In this document: piece after piece, positions 21,436-34,273 of the stretch
Layout of the letters: every line of letters starts with the position of its first letter
Position numbering within the stretch: the first letter of the stretch is position 1
From: Inia geoffrensis
Taxonomy: Eukaryota > Chordata > Mammalia > Artiodactyla > Iniidae
Assembly (NCBI GenBank): GCA_036417435.1
Contig: CM070913.1
Span: 3,586,680-3,650,679, forward strand
Reading direction: 5' to 3'
Length of the DNA: 64,000 nt
The notes under the pieces: generated by a model
Seen by the model: only the letters and a program-made list of their open reading frames with translations
Told to the model about the DNA's origin: nothing
Databases searched by the model: none
Translations under genes and position numbers: made by a program

Positions 21436-24400
21436 TTGACCATCACAAATGAAGAGTCATTCTTCTAATAGATGTTGAAATAGACCCACAGTGATGTTTA
21501 GGAAAATGAATTTGTTTGCCACTTACTAATCCCCTCCCCAAACCACACAAAGACACCACAGTAAAACTACAGACCAACACCCCTTATGAATATAGATGTA
21601 AAAACCCCTCAGCAAAATACTAGGATATGGAAAACATGTTTCCGTGGTGGATAAATAGATAAACAAAATGTGGTATATACATCCAATGAGATATTATTCA
21701 GCCACAAAAAGGAACGAAGTACTGAAGGGTCCAGACTGCAGTACGGATGGGAAAGAGTGTCAAGTGGATGAAACAACCATGTGTTATAGGATTCCATTTA
21801 TGATCTGTCCTCATCCTGTGCAGATTCTGTGTTTGTGAACTCAGTCCACTTTGTTTGTGACCCAACATCAGTACGCAGGGCCCTTTCACAATCCTTTGCA
21901 GACGTGCACGGGTTGCCAACGCATGTTCCAGATGAGGCTAAGTAGGCACTGCTCTGCCTGCTTGTTTCAGCTCACGCTGGGAACAAGCGTGCTTTTCATG
22001 GTCTATTTAATGCCACATTTTCCACATTTTTGTACTTTTTTGTTTTGTGAAATTGTATTAAAATACATACAACGTAAAATTTAGCATCATAACCATTCTT
22101 AAATGTTCAGCTCAGTGGCATTAAATACATTCCCAGCGCTGTGCAGCCGCCACCATCCGTCCCCTTTTCATCTTGTAAAACTGAATCACTCTGACTTTTA
22201 AACAGTAACTCCCCATTTCCCCTCCCCCAAACCTGGAAACCACCATTCTACTCTCTGTCTCTAGGATTTTGACCACTCTGAGTACCTCCTATAAGTGAAG
22301 TCATACAGGATTTGTCCTTTTGTGCCACAGCTCATCTCACTGAGCATCACGTCCCTCAGGTTCATCCATGTTGTAGCCTGTGTCACAATTTAGTCCTCCT
22401 TCCATTCTATGACGATACCACATCGTGCTTATCCACTCATCCGTTGATGAACACGTGAGTTTCATCCACATTTAAGCTATTGTGAATAATGCTGCTGTGA
22501 ACAGGAGTGACAAATATCTCTTTGAGACCCTCTTTGAGTATAAACCCAGAAGTGGAATTTCTGGGTCACGTGGTAATTCTATTTTTGATTTTTTTTGAGG
22601 AACCCGCATACTGTTTCCCACAGTGGCTGTTCCATTTTACGTCCCCACCAACAGTGTGTAATGGTTCCAGTTTCCCCACATCCACACCAGCACTCATTGC
22701 TTTCTGGTTTTCGGATAATAGCCATCTGGATGGGTGTGAGGTGGTAGCTCATTGTAGTTTTGATTAGTGTTTCCCTGATTACTAGTGGTGTTCAGCATCT
22801 TTTCACTTGCTTAATGGCCATTCATAGGTATTCTTTGGAGAAATGTCTATTCAAGTCTTTTGCCCATTTTGTACTAAGTTGTTTGTTTTTGGTTGTTGAG
22901 TTTTAGGACTTCTGTATTTATCTGGATATTGATCCCTTATCAGATATATTATTTGCAAACATTTTCTCCCATTCTGTGGGTTGCCTTTTACTCTGTGGAT
23001 TGTGTCTTTTGATGTACAAAATTTTAAATTTTTCCCAAGGTCCAATTTGTCTAATTTTTCTTTTGTTACCTGTGCCTGTGGTATCATATCCAAGAAATCA
23101 TTGCCAAATCCAATGTCATAAGACATTTGTCCTACGTATTCTTCTAAGAGTTTTATAGTTTTAGGTCTTCAGTGTAGGTTCTTGATCCATTTTGAGTTAA
23201 TTTTTGTGTTCGATGTTAGGTAAGGGTTCAACTTCATTCTTTTGCATGTGGATATCCTATTTTCCAACACCATTTGTTGAAAAGACTGTCCTTTAAACAT
23301 TTAGTGGTCCTGTCACCCTTGTAAAAAATCATTTGACTATATGTGAGAGTCTATTTCCAGGCTCTCTATTCTATTTCATCAGTCTCTATGTCTGTCTTTA
23401 TCTCAGTATCACACTGTTTTGATTACTGTAGCTTTGTAATAAGTTTTAGAATCAGGATGTGTGAGTCCTCCAGTTTTAGTCTCTTTTTCAAGATTGTTTT
23501 GGCTACTCAGAGTCCTTTGAGATTTCATATGAATTTTAGGATGGTTTTTCTATTCCTGCAAAAAAAAAAAAATAGCATTGGGATTTTGATAGGGATCACT
23601 TTGAATCTGTAAGATTGTTTTGGGTAATCTTGGCATTATAACAATATTAAGTCATCCAATCCATGAACATAGGATATATTTCCATTTATTTATGTCTTTA
23701 ATTTTTTTCAGTAGTGTTTTAAGGTTTCATTGTATAAGACTTTCATCTCCTTGGTTGTTAATTTCTAAATGTTTTCTAACTTTTGATCCTCTTATAACTG
23801 GAATTGTTTTTTTAATATCCTTTGCAGATTGTTCCTTGCTTAAAAATAGAAATGCCACTGATTTTATGTGTTGACTTTGAATCCTGCTACTTTGATGAAT
23901 TCATTTATTAGATCTAACAGCTTCTCTGTGGAATCTTTAGGATTTTCTGCATATAAGGTCATATCATCTGTAAACAGAGATTATTTGACTTCTTCCTTTT
24001 CAGTTTGGATGCCTTTTATTTCTTTCTGTTGCCTAATTGCTATGGCTAGACTTCCTGTGGTTTGTTGAATAGAAGTGGTGAAAGCAGGCATCTATGCCTT
24101 CTTCCTGATTTTAGAGGAAAAGCTTTCAGTCTTTCACCATTGAGTATATGTTTGCTGTGGATTTTTCACATATAGTTTATTATGTGGAGGTAGTTTCCTT
24201 CTATTTCTAATTTTGTGAAGTGTTTTTATAATGAAAGGATGTTGAATTTTGTCAGATGCTTTTTCTGCATCATTTGAGGTGATCGTGTGGTTTTTTTCTC
24301 CCTTCATGTTGTTGATTGATTGATTTTTGTGTTTAACCATCCTTGAATTCCAGAAAAAAAATCCCACTAGGTCATGGTGTACAATCCTTTTACTTTGCTG

Positions 24401-25128
24401 CTGAATTCTGTATCCTAGTATTTTGTCAAGTATTTTTGCATCAGTGTTCATAAGGAATGTTGGTCTGTAATTTTCTTCTCTTGTGGTATCTTTGTCTGGC
24501 TTTGGTATCAGAGTTATGCTGGCCTCCTAGAATGAAGTGGGAAGTGTTCACTCCTCTTCAGTTTTGGGGAAAGTTCGAGAAGGATTGGTATTAGTTCTTC
24601 TTTAAATGTTTGGTAGAATTCACCACTGAAGCCATCAGGTCCAGAGCTGCTTTTTGTTGGGAGATTTTTGGTTACTTATTCAATCTCATTACTAGTTATA
24701 GGTCTATTTCGATTTTCTGTTTCTTCTTGACTTAGTCTTGGTAGGTTTTGTATTTCTAGGAATTTGTCCATTTCATCAGGGTTATCCAATTTGTTGGTGT
24801 AAAATTGTTTATAGTACTCTCTTATAATCTTCTTTATTTCTGTAGAAATGGTAGTAATGTCTCCACTGTCATTTCTTACTTTAGTAATTTGAGTCTTCAC
24901 TCTTTTTTCTTAGTTTATCTAGCTAAAGATTTGCTGATTTTCTTGATCTTTTTGAAGAACCAACATTTAGTTTCAATGATGTGTTCTACTGTTTTTCTAT
25001 ACTCCATTTCTTTTATTTTTGCTCTACTCTTTCCTTCCTTCTGCTAGCTTTCAGTTTAGTTTGTTCTTGTTTTTCTAGTTCCTTAAGTTGTAAGTTAGGT
25101 TGTTGATTTGAGGCTTTTCTTGGTTTTT

Positions 25129-25328
25129 TTTTTTTTTGCGTTACGTGGGCCCCTCACTGTTGTGGCCTCTCCCGTTGCGGAGCACAGGCTCCGGATGCGC
25201 AGGCTCAGTGGCCATGGCTCACGGACCCAGCCGCTCCGCGGCATGTGGGATCTTCCCGGACCGGGGCACGAACCCGTGTCCCCTGCATCGGCAGGCGGGC
25301 TCTCAACCACTGCGCCACCAGGGAAGCC
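25129..25328 (-). mobile_element. Young CHR-type SINE (short subfamily)
   Basis: 'gcgttacgtgggcccctcactg', 'gttgcggagcacaggctccgg', 'gcggcatgtgggatcttccc' and 'gaacccgtgtcccctgcatcgg' lead to the head 'gcgccaccagggaagccc'. The flanks cttttcttggttttt at about 25114-25128 and 25329-25343 are the target duplication. Little diverged and nested in the antisense L1. Confidence 0.93.
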
Positions 25329-27383
25329 CTTTTCTTGGTTTTTAATGCAAACATTGTAGCTATAAATTTACCCTTAGCACTACTTTTGCTGCATCCCATA
25401 AGTTTTGGTATGTTTATTTTCATTTTCATTTGCCTTTAAGTATTTTCTTTCTTCCCATGTGAGTTCCTCTTTGACCCATTGGTTGTTTAAAGGTGTGTTG
25501 TTTACTTTCCACAGTTTTGTGAATCTTCCAGTTTTCTGTTTGGTTTGTAACTTCATCCCATTGTAAACAGAGAAGATTCTTTGTATGATGTCTTTTTAAA
25601 ATCTTCTGTGACTTACATTGTGGCCTAACCTATGGTCTATCCTGGAAAATGTCCCATGTGCACTTGAGAAGACTGTGTATGTGGTGGTTGTTTGGTGAAG
25701 TGTTCCGTGTGTGTCAAATCTATTTGGTTTATTGTATTAATAAGTCCTCTATTTCCTTAGCTATCTTCTGTCTGGCTTTTGTATCCATTATTGTGAGATG
25801 GGTATTTCAGTCTCCAACTATTCTTGTAGAACTGTCTGTTTCTTCAGTTTTCTGTCAGGCTTTGCTTCATATATTTTGGTGATCTGTCATTTGGTTTATA
25901 AATGTTTATAATTGTTATATCTTCTTGCTGTATGAACCTTTTATTAGTATATAGTGTTATACTTTGTCTCTTGTAATCTTTTCTGAGTTAACATCCATTT
26001 TATTTGATGTAAGTATAGCTACCCCTGCTCTATATTGGTTACTCTTTGCATAGAATATCATTTTTCATCTTTTCACTTTCAACCTGTTTGTGTCCTTGGG
26101 TCTAAGGTGAGTCTCTTGCAGACAGCCTATGGGTGGAACATATGTTTTTATCCATTCTGCCAATCTCTGTCTTTTGATTGAGGAGTTTAATCTGTCTTTC
26201 ATATAAGGTGATTACTGATAAGAGGGGCTTACTTCTGCCATTGTGCTATTTGTTTAGTATATGTCTTATAGTAACATATAAGACATTTTCTGTAATCCTG
26301 TCTTCTTTTGTGGGTTTTTTTTTGGTTGTGAAATGTGTAACTTCACTTCTCATTTCCTTTTGTGTATATTATACAGCTATTTTCTTTTTGGCTACCATGA
26401 CAATTACATTTAACATCCTAAAGTTATAACACTGTAATTTGAATTCATACCATCTTACCTTTAGTAACATACAGAAACTGTTCTGTTACAGCTCTATCCC
26501 TACTACTTTTGTTGTTGATGTCACAAAATTACATCTTTTTACATTGTGTGCCCCCAGACATAAATTAATAATTCTTTTAAATGCATTAGACTCCTAAATT
26601 ATGTAGAGAAAAAGATTTGGAGTTACAAATCAAAGTTACCTTAATACTGGCTTTACACTTATAATTGTTTTCTTTTTTAAAAAATGTGTTAATGTTTTGA
26701 ACCATGTAGAAAACAAAAAGTCCAGTCTAAAACATTGTTACAATACTATAGCATTTATAATTACCCATATATTTAATTTTCTAGAGATCTTTATTTCTCC
26801 AGTTGGCTTTGAAATTCCGTCTACTGTCCTCTCATTTCATCAGCAGGACTCCCTTGAGCATTTTTTGCAGGGCAGGTCTAGTGGTAATGAACTCCCTCAG
26901 CTTTTGTATATGTCGAAATGTCTTGATTTCTCCCTCACTTTTGAAGAACAGTTTTACCGGGTATAGGATTATTCATTGACAGGTTTTTTTCTTTCCACGT
27001 TTTCAATACATTGCCCTTTGTTTACTTGCCTCCAAAGTTTCTGATGAGAAATCTGAAGATAATCTTATTGAGGATGGCCTGCATGTGATGATTTTCCTTC
27101 TCTCTTGCTGCTTTCAGGATTCTCTATTTGTCTTTGGCTTTTGAAAGTTTGATTAAAATTTGTCTCAATGTGGGTCTCTTTGAGTTCATATTATTTGGAA
27201 TTTGCTGTGGTTCTTGAATCTTATATTCGTGTCTTTATTCAAATTTGGAAAGTTTTCAGCCATTCTTCCTCAGATAGTCTGTCTGCTCTTTTCTATCTCT
27301 CCTCCTCTTCTGGGACTCCCATAATACATATGTTGGTCCTCTTGATGGTGTACCACAGGCCCCTTAGGGTATTTTCTTTTTTT

Positions 27384-27586
27384 TTTTTTTTTTTGCGTTA
27401 CGCGGGCCTCTCACTGTTGTGGCCTCTCCCGTTGAGGAGCACAGGCTCCGGACGCGCAGGCTCAGCGGCCATGGCTCACGGGCCCAGCCGCTCCTCGGCA
27501 TGTGGGATCTTCCCAGACCGGGGCACGAACCCGTGTCCCCTGCACTGGCAGGCGGACTCTCAACCACCGCGCCACCAGGGAAGCCC
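27384..27586 (-). mobile_element. Young CHR-type SINE (short subfamily)
   Basis: Same subfamily as 25129-25328, again inside the antisense L1. The duplication gggtattttcttttt occurs at 27367 and 27587. The tail is a long T-run on the + strand; the body is almost unaltered ('gttgaggagcac' for 'gttgcggagcac'). Confidence 0.93.
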
Positions 27587-29312
27587 GGGTATTTTCTTTT
27601 TTTCCCCCAGTCTTTTGCTTTCTAGTCCTCAGCCTTGATGATTTACATTTCGCTATCTTCAGGTTCACTGATTCTTTCTTCTGCTGCTCAGATCTGCCTT
27701 TGAACCCCTCGAGGACATCTTTCTATTCAGTTATTGTACTTTTCAGCTCCAGGATTTCTTTTTGGTTTATTCTTAGGTTTTCTATATATTTATTGATATT
27801 TCCATTTTGTTCTTACTTTGTTTACTTCCTCCACATATTCCTAAGGTTCTTTGAGCCTTTTTAGGGCTGTTGCTTTAAAGTCTTTGTCTAAAGTATCTGC
27901 CATTAAGTCTTTTCAGGGACAGATTCGGTTGAATTCTTTTCTCCTGTGAATGGGCCACACACTCTCTTATTTCTTCGTGTGCCTTGTGATTTTCTGTTGA
28001 ACACTGGACATTTTAATCTAATAACATGGCAACTCTGGTAATCAGAGTCTACCCCTCCCCCAGGGTTTGCTGGGGGGGTTTTTTGGTTTTTGTTTTTGTT
28101 TTTTTGTTTTGTTAAAATTATTGTTGTAGGCTTTCTCTGCCAAGCCATCAGCATGAGGTGTAAAATTAATAACTTCTGAGGTCTTTTCTGAGCCTTTCCT
28201 TGGGCATGCACAGTCACTTTCTGATTTTTGCAGTTGTTTTTCAGCGTCCTAGTCTTTAATGTCTGGTTCATGAAAGGGGAAAAGAGAAAAAGGGGGGATA
28301 AAAGGGCACTCACTTTTGAAATCCCCTTCAGGTCACTTCAGCTTCTTGGGGAGGGGTTTGCAGCAGTGGGGGAAAGTGTAACAACAGTGGCCACCTGCCT
28401 CTGGCTGCACCTTTGCGATCAGACACAACAGTCAGCATCGGAGCACAGATTCCTGGTATTTACAGGGCAGAGTCCTCTTTGCCCACCGTGGCTCCTGCAA
28501 GCTGCTCCAGACATACATGCAGACCTGCCTGCTGTATTGCTGGGGGTGCGATGGGTGGGTGCTAAGACCTGAAATGAACCAGAGTTGAGGGCAGTAACCT
28601 TCTAGTTCTTCCCCTTGAAGTCGTGAGCCTTCAGCAGGCCCCACATTTCCAAATTAGTTACCCCAGACAGGTCCTGCCATTGTTGTCCAGGTGGGGTGTG
28701 TCCCTGGTGCTCCCTTCTCTACCGTCATCCCAGAACTCTCCTGTGTGTGCGTGTGTGTGTGCGTGTGATTTCACTGTTTAAAATTGCCCCAAGCGTAGTG
28801 CCAGAGTGCTGTAGGGCTTCTCTGAGCCCAGGGTGGATGGGATGTGCTTTACTTAGAAAATGCTCTTGGCCACGAGTTCAATGTTAATGAATCAGTAGTA
28901 TGTATGAAATCAGGCGTCTTAACCAGAAGCACACTAACTCAAGTTTATTGCTCGGTGGATGAAAATGTTGTGACCAGAGGCTCACAGGACCCTGTATTTC
29001 CTGGCCGCCATGGTTCAGTGTTCAGTAATGCAGTGTTCATGGAGACTCTGTGACACGTAACTACTGTGAATAACGAGAATCAACTGTATATGAAAAGTCT
29101 GGAATGGGCAGAGCCTGCAGAGACAGAAGGCACGTTCATGAGGGTGGGAGGTACAGGGTTTCTTTGCTGGATCATGGAAATATTCTGAAATTCGATAGTG
29201 GTGCTGGTTGCACAGCTCTGTAGATATACTAATAACCATTGAATTATACTCTTTAAATGGGTGAACTTTATGGGATGTAAGTTATATCCCAGTAAAGTTG
29301 TTGAAAATTAAA

Positions 29313-29753
29313 AGTCTGAGATTCAAACCAGACCCTCCTGTATCTGAGTCTCGGCCCTGAATGAAGTCGTCTGGGCTCGTCTCCAGCCTTTATTTCCAAA
29401 CTTCGGCCATCCTCAATCCGTGTGAACACTTTGACTTTTTAACTCATTTATTTGTACAGATTTTTTTTAAATTGTCTTTTCCCCTGGTAATAGGGACTTT
29501 CTGTTCTTCACTGTGGCCTCAGCTGTGAGCACCACCTGCTGTCCTGACGCACGGGCTTTGGGACTCAAGACAGCGCTCAGGACACCCAAGTGGGTCCCAA
29601 GGGGCTTCCCTGGCTGCCATCCTTGAACTCATTCGGAATGTCAGTGGCAGGCACAGTAAAATTAGCAGGACCTGTAGCATTGTTACCAGTAGAGATCACA
29701 GATAGCATTTTCATATCATGTGATCATATCAGCCAGAGATCTTGAATATCATT
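29313..29753 (+). other. Intron 2, unassigned
   Basis: No repeat or exon recognised. Moderately GC-rich DNA with a short T-run at 29460. Confidence 0.5.
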
Positions 29754-29773
29754 TACAGTAATCATTATTTTTA

Positions 29774-29976
29774 TTTATTTATTTATTTATTTTTTTGCGG
29801 TACGTGGGCCTCTCCCTGCTGTGGCCTCTCCTATTGCGGAGCACAGGCTCCGGACGCGCAGGCTCAGCGGCCATGGCTCACAGGCCCAGCCGCTCCACGG
29901 CATGTGGGATCTTCCCGAGCCCGTGTCCCCTGCGTCGGCAGGTGGACTCTCAACCACTGCGCCACCAGGGAAGCCC
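29774..29976 (-). mobile_element. Young CHR-type SINE with 20-bp target duplication
   Basis: A perfect 20-base duplication lies at 29754-29773 and 29977-29996 (starts tacagtaatcatt). The tail is (attt)n on the + strand. The copy lacks about a dozen bases in the B-box region ('ttcccgagcccgtgtcccc'), so its internal promoter is probably damaged. Confidence 0.95.
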
Positions 29977-29996
29977 TACAGTAATCATTATTTTTA

Positions 29997-32150
29997 AATA
30001 GTGCAGATTGTTATTGAATGCATTAGTGAGAAAGCATATGTAGTGTTGTATCCCACACTTGCCTTAGTGTTTTGATCATTGCCCTCAAAGTAATTTCTTT
30101 CTTTTGTCATCCCATGTCTCCTACTTTGTGCATTTAAGAACATTATTCTGAGGAGGAGTTCCCAGGCCTCATCCGATTGCTGAGGGTTCTTGGGACTCAG
30201 AGTTAAGAACCCAGCTGTAAATAGTCTGCATTTGGGCGCTCAGACAACAGGCCAGCGATGACTGGGATTTTGCCCTCCTGGGACCCAGTCAGGGGCATTT
30301 GTGTCCACAGGGGGCAGAGAACCACGCCTTTGGCTTTCACATCTGCAGACTTCTTTCCTTCTGCATTTAGTAGACTTTGTCAGTCCTCTGTCCCGGGCTG
30401 GCTACTGTTACCAGCTGGGGGGTTTTTCCCTTTGGTGAATAAAAGCCGTCATTATGCCTTTCACTTTAGTGCTTTGCCCACTTAAGGGAAGAACAAGAGC
30501 CATTACCAGGATGAAGTAGTCACAGTGGGGAACCTGGACGGACCACAGACCCTCTCCATCCCCTGCATACTCCTGTACTCCCCCGCCCAGGTCAGAGGGA
30601 ATGCAGGCCGAGACCGAGACCGGCAAAGGAGCTGGGAGTCTATTTTTAGCAGAATAAACAGGAAGTGCAGACACTCACTTGTCACCACTTACCCATCAAT
30701 AAAACCCTCCCAATACTAGCAACCCCTGTGTCTCATCACTTCAGAGATGATGTGGCCCTTTTACCCCCAGGGCCCAGCCCAGGACCAGGGGAGGAACCCT
30801 GATGGAATTTCAGTTGCTTTCTGTCCCTGGGGCAAGGGGCCTCCCAGGGTGTGGGAGGAGGCTTGTTGAAGACAATTATACCAAAAGATTTCCAGCACAA
30901 TTAGAGGGCTCTCAACTATTTACTTTTAAAATAAGCATAAATATTGCTCATTTACATGTGTCTGTTAACTGCTCTTGGCATTCTAGCATTCTTTGGGGTT
31001 TCTAGAATGAGGAAGACACATTTTAAAACTTTTGACTTATCAGAAAGTTGCATGACTCGGGGCAGGGTGGGGAGGTAGGGGTATTTGCTTGTGATGTCAC
31101 TTAAGCGTGTTGCCGGAAAAAGTAATTAAGGGAAGTTCTTCAAAGTAAAACGTATAGAATCATCGAAAATTTGGTTATAGACACTGGCAGACTCTTCAAG
31201 TATCAGGCCTGCAAATTCTGCTTATAAATGCTTTCCTTGGATTCGTCATTAATTAGCAGGAGGCGTGTCTGGCTTTTACGTTGGTGGCTTACTGCTTAGC
31301 AGGAAGCACTCAGTGGGTCTAACAGTTTAGCTGCCACAGCTGATTCTCTCTGTTTCTCTCCCCGTTTTACTCTCTTTCCTCAGATGCTGCCTAAGGTTTT
31401 GAGGCTGTGTGTTGAGGGCAGGGTAAAGATGTAGTTTGGCTGAATTAGCTTCATCTATGCGCCCGCACGTATAGGAGCAGGTGTGTGAGGAGAACCTGCA
31501 GTTAAACACCCCTCTGCTCTGGGATCTTTTTCATGAGACACATTTGCATTTTTAATTGTCACTGATTCCTGGAAGTTCGTGTGTTTGGAGAATTTCCTTT
31601 TTTTTTTTTTTTTTTCCAACTGTGAAAAAGGGCAAAGACTCTCCCACTGCTCTACCGTGGGAACATGCAGAAAACAAAATGTCTGAAGCCGGTGTTCACC
31701 CCTGGAGTGGGAGTGGATGGGGGGAGAGAATGTGCTGATGTAGCTCATTAAAAAGCAAACAAAGGCAGAGCCACCCACCGTCCAGAAGGAGCTCGTCCTG
31801 GAAAAGCTGGCCACTCTGTGCAGGCACTGCCGGGCAGCCTGGGCCTCGCCGTGTCCTGAACGTGGCTCACGCCACCCATGCCACTGGGTCTGCAACTTCC
31901 CCTCCAGTTGAGCCTTTGCGAGGGAGGGGAGAACATCAGAGGCTGATTTTATTCTCTGACTGTCCCACAGAACACCTTGCGTATAAACAGTGAGAGTTTA
32001 CACAGATGGAATTTTGTATTCTCCTCTTTCCTTATTTATTTGCGAGTCATATATACTTTTTATGTATTCAAGCCCATAGTATACTAATAATTTGGATTCT
32101 TTTTAAAATCCTTACATATCAAAAACATATCCTATGTCATTAAACCCTTT
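29997..32150 (+). other. Intron 2, low-repeat stretch
   Basis: Mostly unique. 30860-31330 is AT-balanced, repeat-free and dense in possible factor sites (tgatgtcact near 31094, cattaattagcag near 31248). 30438 holds aataaaa after a T-run, without other gene features. A T-run of about 17 lies near 31598 without an attached SINE body. Confidence 0.5.
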
Positions 32151-32370
32151 GTGAAACTTTTGTTTTAAGAGATGTATTTTCTGTTTATAACGTATTTGTA
32201 AAAGAAAATTCAAACAACATGGAAATAACTTCACCGCCCTGAGGTGACCATTATTAGCAGTTTGGTGAGCCCCCTCCAGACCCCTTGGTGTAGATACAAC
32301 TAGTTGGATATAGTTTCACATAAACAGGGTCACAATACACACACTGTAGAGATTATTTTAGCCTAGCTTT
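32151..32370 (-). mobile_element. L1 3'UTR relic, antisense
   Basis: 'gtaaaagaaaattcaaacaacatggaaataa', 'gaggtgaccattattagcagtttgg' and 'cctccagaccccttggtgtagatac' match an old L1 3'UTR type different from the commoner one in this window. Heavily decayed. Confidence 0.55.
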
Positions 32371-32375
32371 TTTTC

Positions 32376-32581
32376 TTTTTTTTTTTTTTTGCGGTACATG
32401 GGCCTCTCACTGCTGTGGCCTCTCCCGTTGCGGAGCACAGGCTCCGGACGCGCAGGCTCAGCGGCCATGGCTCACGGCCCAGCCGCTCCGCGGCATGTGG
32501 GATCTTCCCAGACAGGGGCACGAACCCGTGTCCCCTGCATCAGCAGGCGGACTCTCAACCACTGCACCACCAGGGAAGCCC
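32376..32581 (-). mobile_element. Young CHR-type SINE (short subfamily)
   Basis: T-run then 'gcggtacatgggcctctcactgctg' through 'aaccactgcaccaccagggaagccc'. No clear target duplication is visible because the 3' side is itself T-rich. Inserted at the edge of an L1 relic. Confidence 0.9.
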
Positions 32582-33599
32582 TGAAAACTCTTTTTAAACG
32601 TAAAGCAACATACTCCTGAGGTAATGTATCAGGCCTGTGTTTCTGTTTCCAGAGTGGGTGAGGGTGATGTGGTGTCACCTGCTTTCGGAAGGGAGGGATT
32701 CTCTGGCCTTCTGAAGCACCCCAGCCTCCCATGTGTGTCTGAGGCCTTGGAGGTGCTCAGAGCCTGGCACTCAGGCACCTCCCGCGGGGCCCGCCTGCGT
32801 TCAGGCCGGCAAGTGGTCATTCCTTCTTGGGCTCGCTGAGTCTCACGCCCCCACAGTACTGCGGCATGCAGGTTGGGTAGTGTTCCTGCTCTCTGGGTGC
32901 AGGCTCTACTGGGAGGCATGTTGCAGGGAGGCATTGTGGCCCCAGGGATGGGCCGGCTGCTGCGGGGCCGTGCGGGTTGCTCCAAGGCTGATGGAGAGCC
33001 GTGGGGAGGTTGAAGCAGACGCCGTGTGTGAAGGGGCCGAGGTGCCCTGTGGGTGGTGCCTTGCCCACCGCACCTGCTTCCCCTGCGGCCCGAGGGAACC
33101 CGTGCCCGCTGCGTGTCCTGGGCCACACTCTCTGTGAGCTGGGGCCCCGCTCCTTTCCGTCCGGAAGGCCTGCTGTGCCGAGCAGGCTGGCAGCGTCCCC
33201 GCAGCAGGTGTGCAGCTTTGGGGGAGGGCCGGCTTTTTACCGAGTTAAAACCGGCTTTTACGGAGTGTTTCTGAAGGCCAGCAGATCGAGACGCGCCAGC
33301 CCCTGTGGACCTTTGTAAGCAAGGGGTTAAGGTTGAGCTTTCCTGGCCCTTGTTGGGGATGGGTGTCCACAGGTGTCAGCACAGAGATTTTGGAGAGGTG
33401 ACCCGGCCTCTGGCAGCTTCCAAAAGTCAGGTCCTTGCTTCATTCCCCTTTGATCTGGATAATGGTTCCTAGGTCAGCCAGCCCTAACTCTGCGCTGGAG
33501 AATGCAGAGCCCCTACTAAAGATGTGGCTTCTAGGCCATCATTCATAATGGTCACAGAACTACCAGCTCTTTGCTGACATACTCATTCGGCTAACGTGA
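32582..33599 (+). other. Intron 2, GC-rich unassigned
   Basis: No repeat recognised. Overlapping open frames of 100-165 codons on both strands show no domain and reflect GC richness. Confidence 0.5.
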
Positions 33600-34170
33600 T
33601 CTACTGACAGGCTCGCCTCGCTGATGGGCACCTGCTCTGTGCTCAGCACTGCCAAGTCCTGGGGCACAAGGTCAGGTCGTGGCTCCTGCGCTAACAAGGG
33701 ACCTGCAGCCCCACAGTCTGCCGTGAAAACAGCGACCACCCCGGGGATTGTGCTTCGGGAACTGGGAAGAGCTGCGTTAGGTGGAGAGTCCAGGAGGGCT
33801 TTGTGAAGAGGTGGTGCCAGAGCTGAGTGTCAACTGAAAAGCGTGTGCAGGGTCACGGGAAAAGCAGGAAGTTGGGGGTGGGGGGGCTCTGTTTCGCAGC
33901 GCCAGGCTGAAGTCTGTGACGGGAGGAAATGGTGGGAGGTGACCAGGGGTCTCTGAGCTCCAGGAGAGCCTGGGGATTACGTATCCCCACCTGCAAACAG
34001 GAGGGGCTGACTCGTGAGCTGGTGGCTACGTTAGTGAGCTTCTGGCCAAGGATGAGGTCAGATGACAGATCCCCCTCAGAGCTTGCAGATGGGAGGAGGG
34101 GGCACATAGGAGAAGCCCTTCAAGGTCTTGATAAGATCTGGGGACCAATCGTACATCCCTTGGGAGATCT
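33600..34170 (+). mobile_element. Possible L2-like ancient LINE relic
   Basis: 'gcacctgctctgtgctcagcactgccaagtcctggggcac', 'ccaggagggctttgtgaagaggtg' and 'agaagcccttcaaggtcttgataagatctgg' follow, in order, the pattern of a common old mammalian repeat (…ctgtgctaggcgctggggat… ggaaggcttccctgaggaagtg… gccattgaagggttttaagca…). Very diverged; the family assignment is tentative. Confidence 0.4.
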
Positions 34171-34273
34171 ATATTCCAGTTGCCTTCAGTCGAGACCTTT
34201 TTAGCGTGTTTACAAAGCGGCTGGCTAAAACATCTTTTGCGTAGGTGAGAAGTAGTTGATTGGTATTAATCTT

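Larger units (their letters stand above)
22042..28765 (-). mobile_element. Near full-length L1, antisense, inactivated
   Basis: On the - strand it runs from the 5'UTR (28765 down to about 28020) through ORF1-like sequence (about 26.8-28.0 kb), ORF2 endonuclease (about 25.4-26.2 kb) and reverse transcriptase (about 23.3-24.9 kb) to the ORF2 C-terminus (KLDKLDLGKNLKFCTSKDTIH at about 23.0 kb) and 3'UTR (22.04-22.5 kb). Frameshifts and stops break every frame into pieces under 110 residues. Without its two SINEs it is about 6.3 kb, the full-length L1 size. Its boundaries are fixed by the Tigger halves on either side. Confidence 0.85.
21801..29086 (+). mobile_element. Tigger-type (pogo-like) DNA transposon, split by an L1
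   Basis: The left piece, 21801-22041, has 'gtgaactcagtccactttgtttgtgacccaacatcagtacgcagggccc' and 'gctctgcctgcttgtttcagctcac'. The right piece, 28766-29086, starts 'tgatttcactgtttaaaattgcccc' and encodes GHEFNVNES, the DNA-binding-domain motif of Tigger transposases (usually GREFNVNES). It ends 'aataacgagaatcaactg' at the TA. The transposase core is absent (internally deleted). The gap of about 6.7 kb is the inserted antisense L1. Confidence 0.75.
21436..29312 (+). mobile_element. Host L1 (sense) of a four-level transposon nest
   Basis: The left part, 21436-21800, is sense L1 with an internal deletion: 'gacaccacagtaaaactacagaccaacaccccttatgaatatagatgtaaaaa' (ORF2) joined to 'aaacaaaatgtggtatatacatccaatgagatattattcagcc' (ORF2 C-terminus) and 'ataggattccattta'. 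The right part resumes at 29087 with 'tatgaaaagtctggaatgggcagagcc' and runs to 'gatagtggtgctggttgcacagctctg' and 'ttatatcccagtaaagttgtt' near 29300, the L1M 3'UTR end. The two halves join at a TA, where the Tigger element sits. Confidence 0.75.

Noticed and set aside
23868..25047. Reverse-transcriptase-like fragments as a possible coding gene
   Set aside because: They are pieces of the dead antisense L1; every frame is broken by stops and frameshifts.
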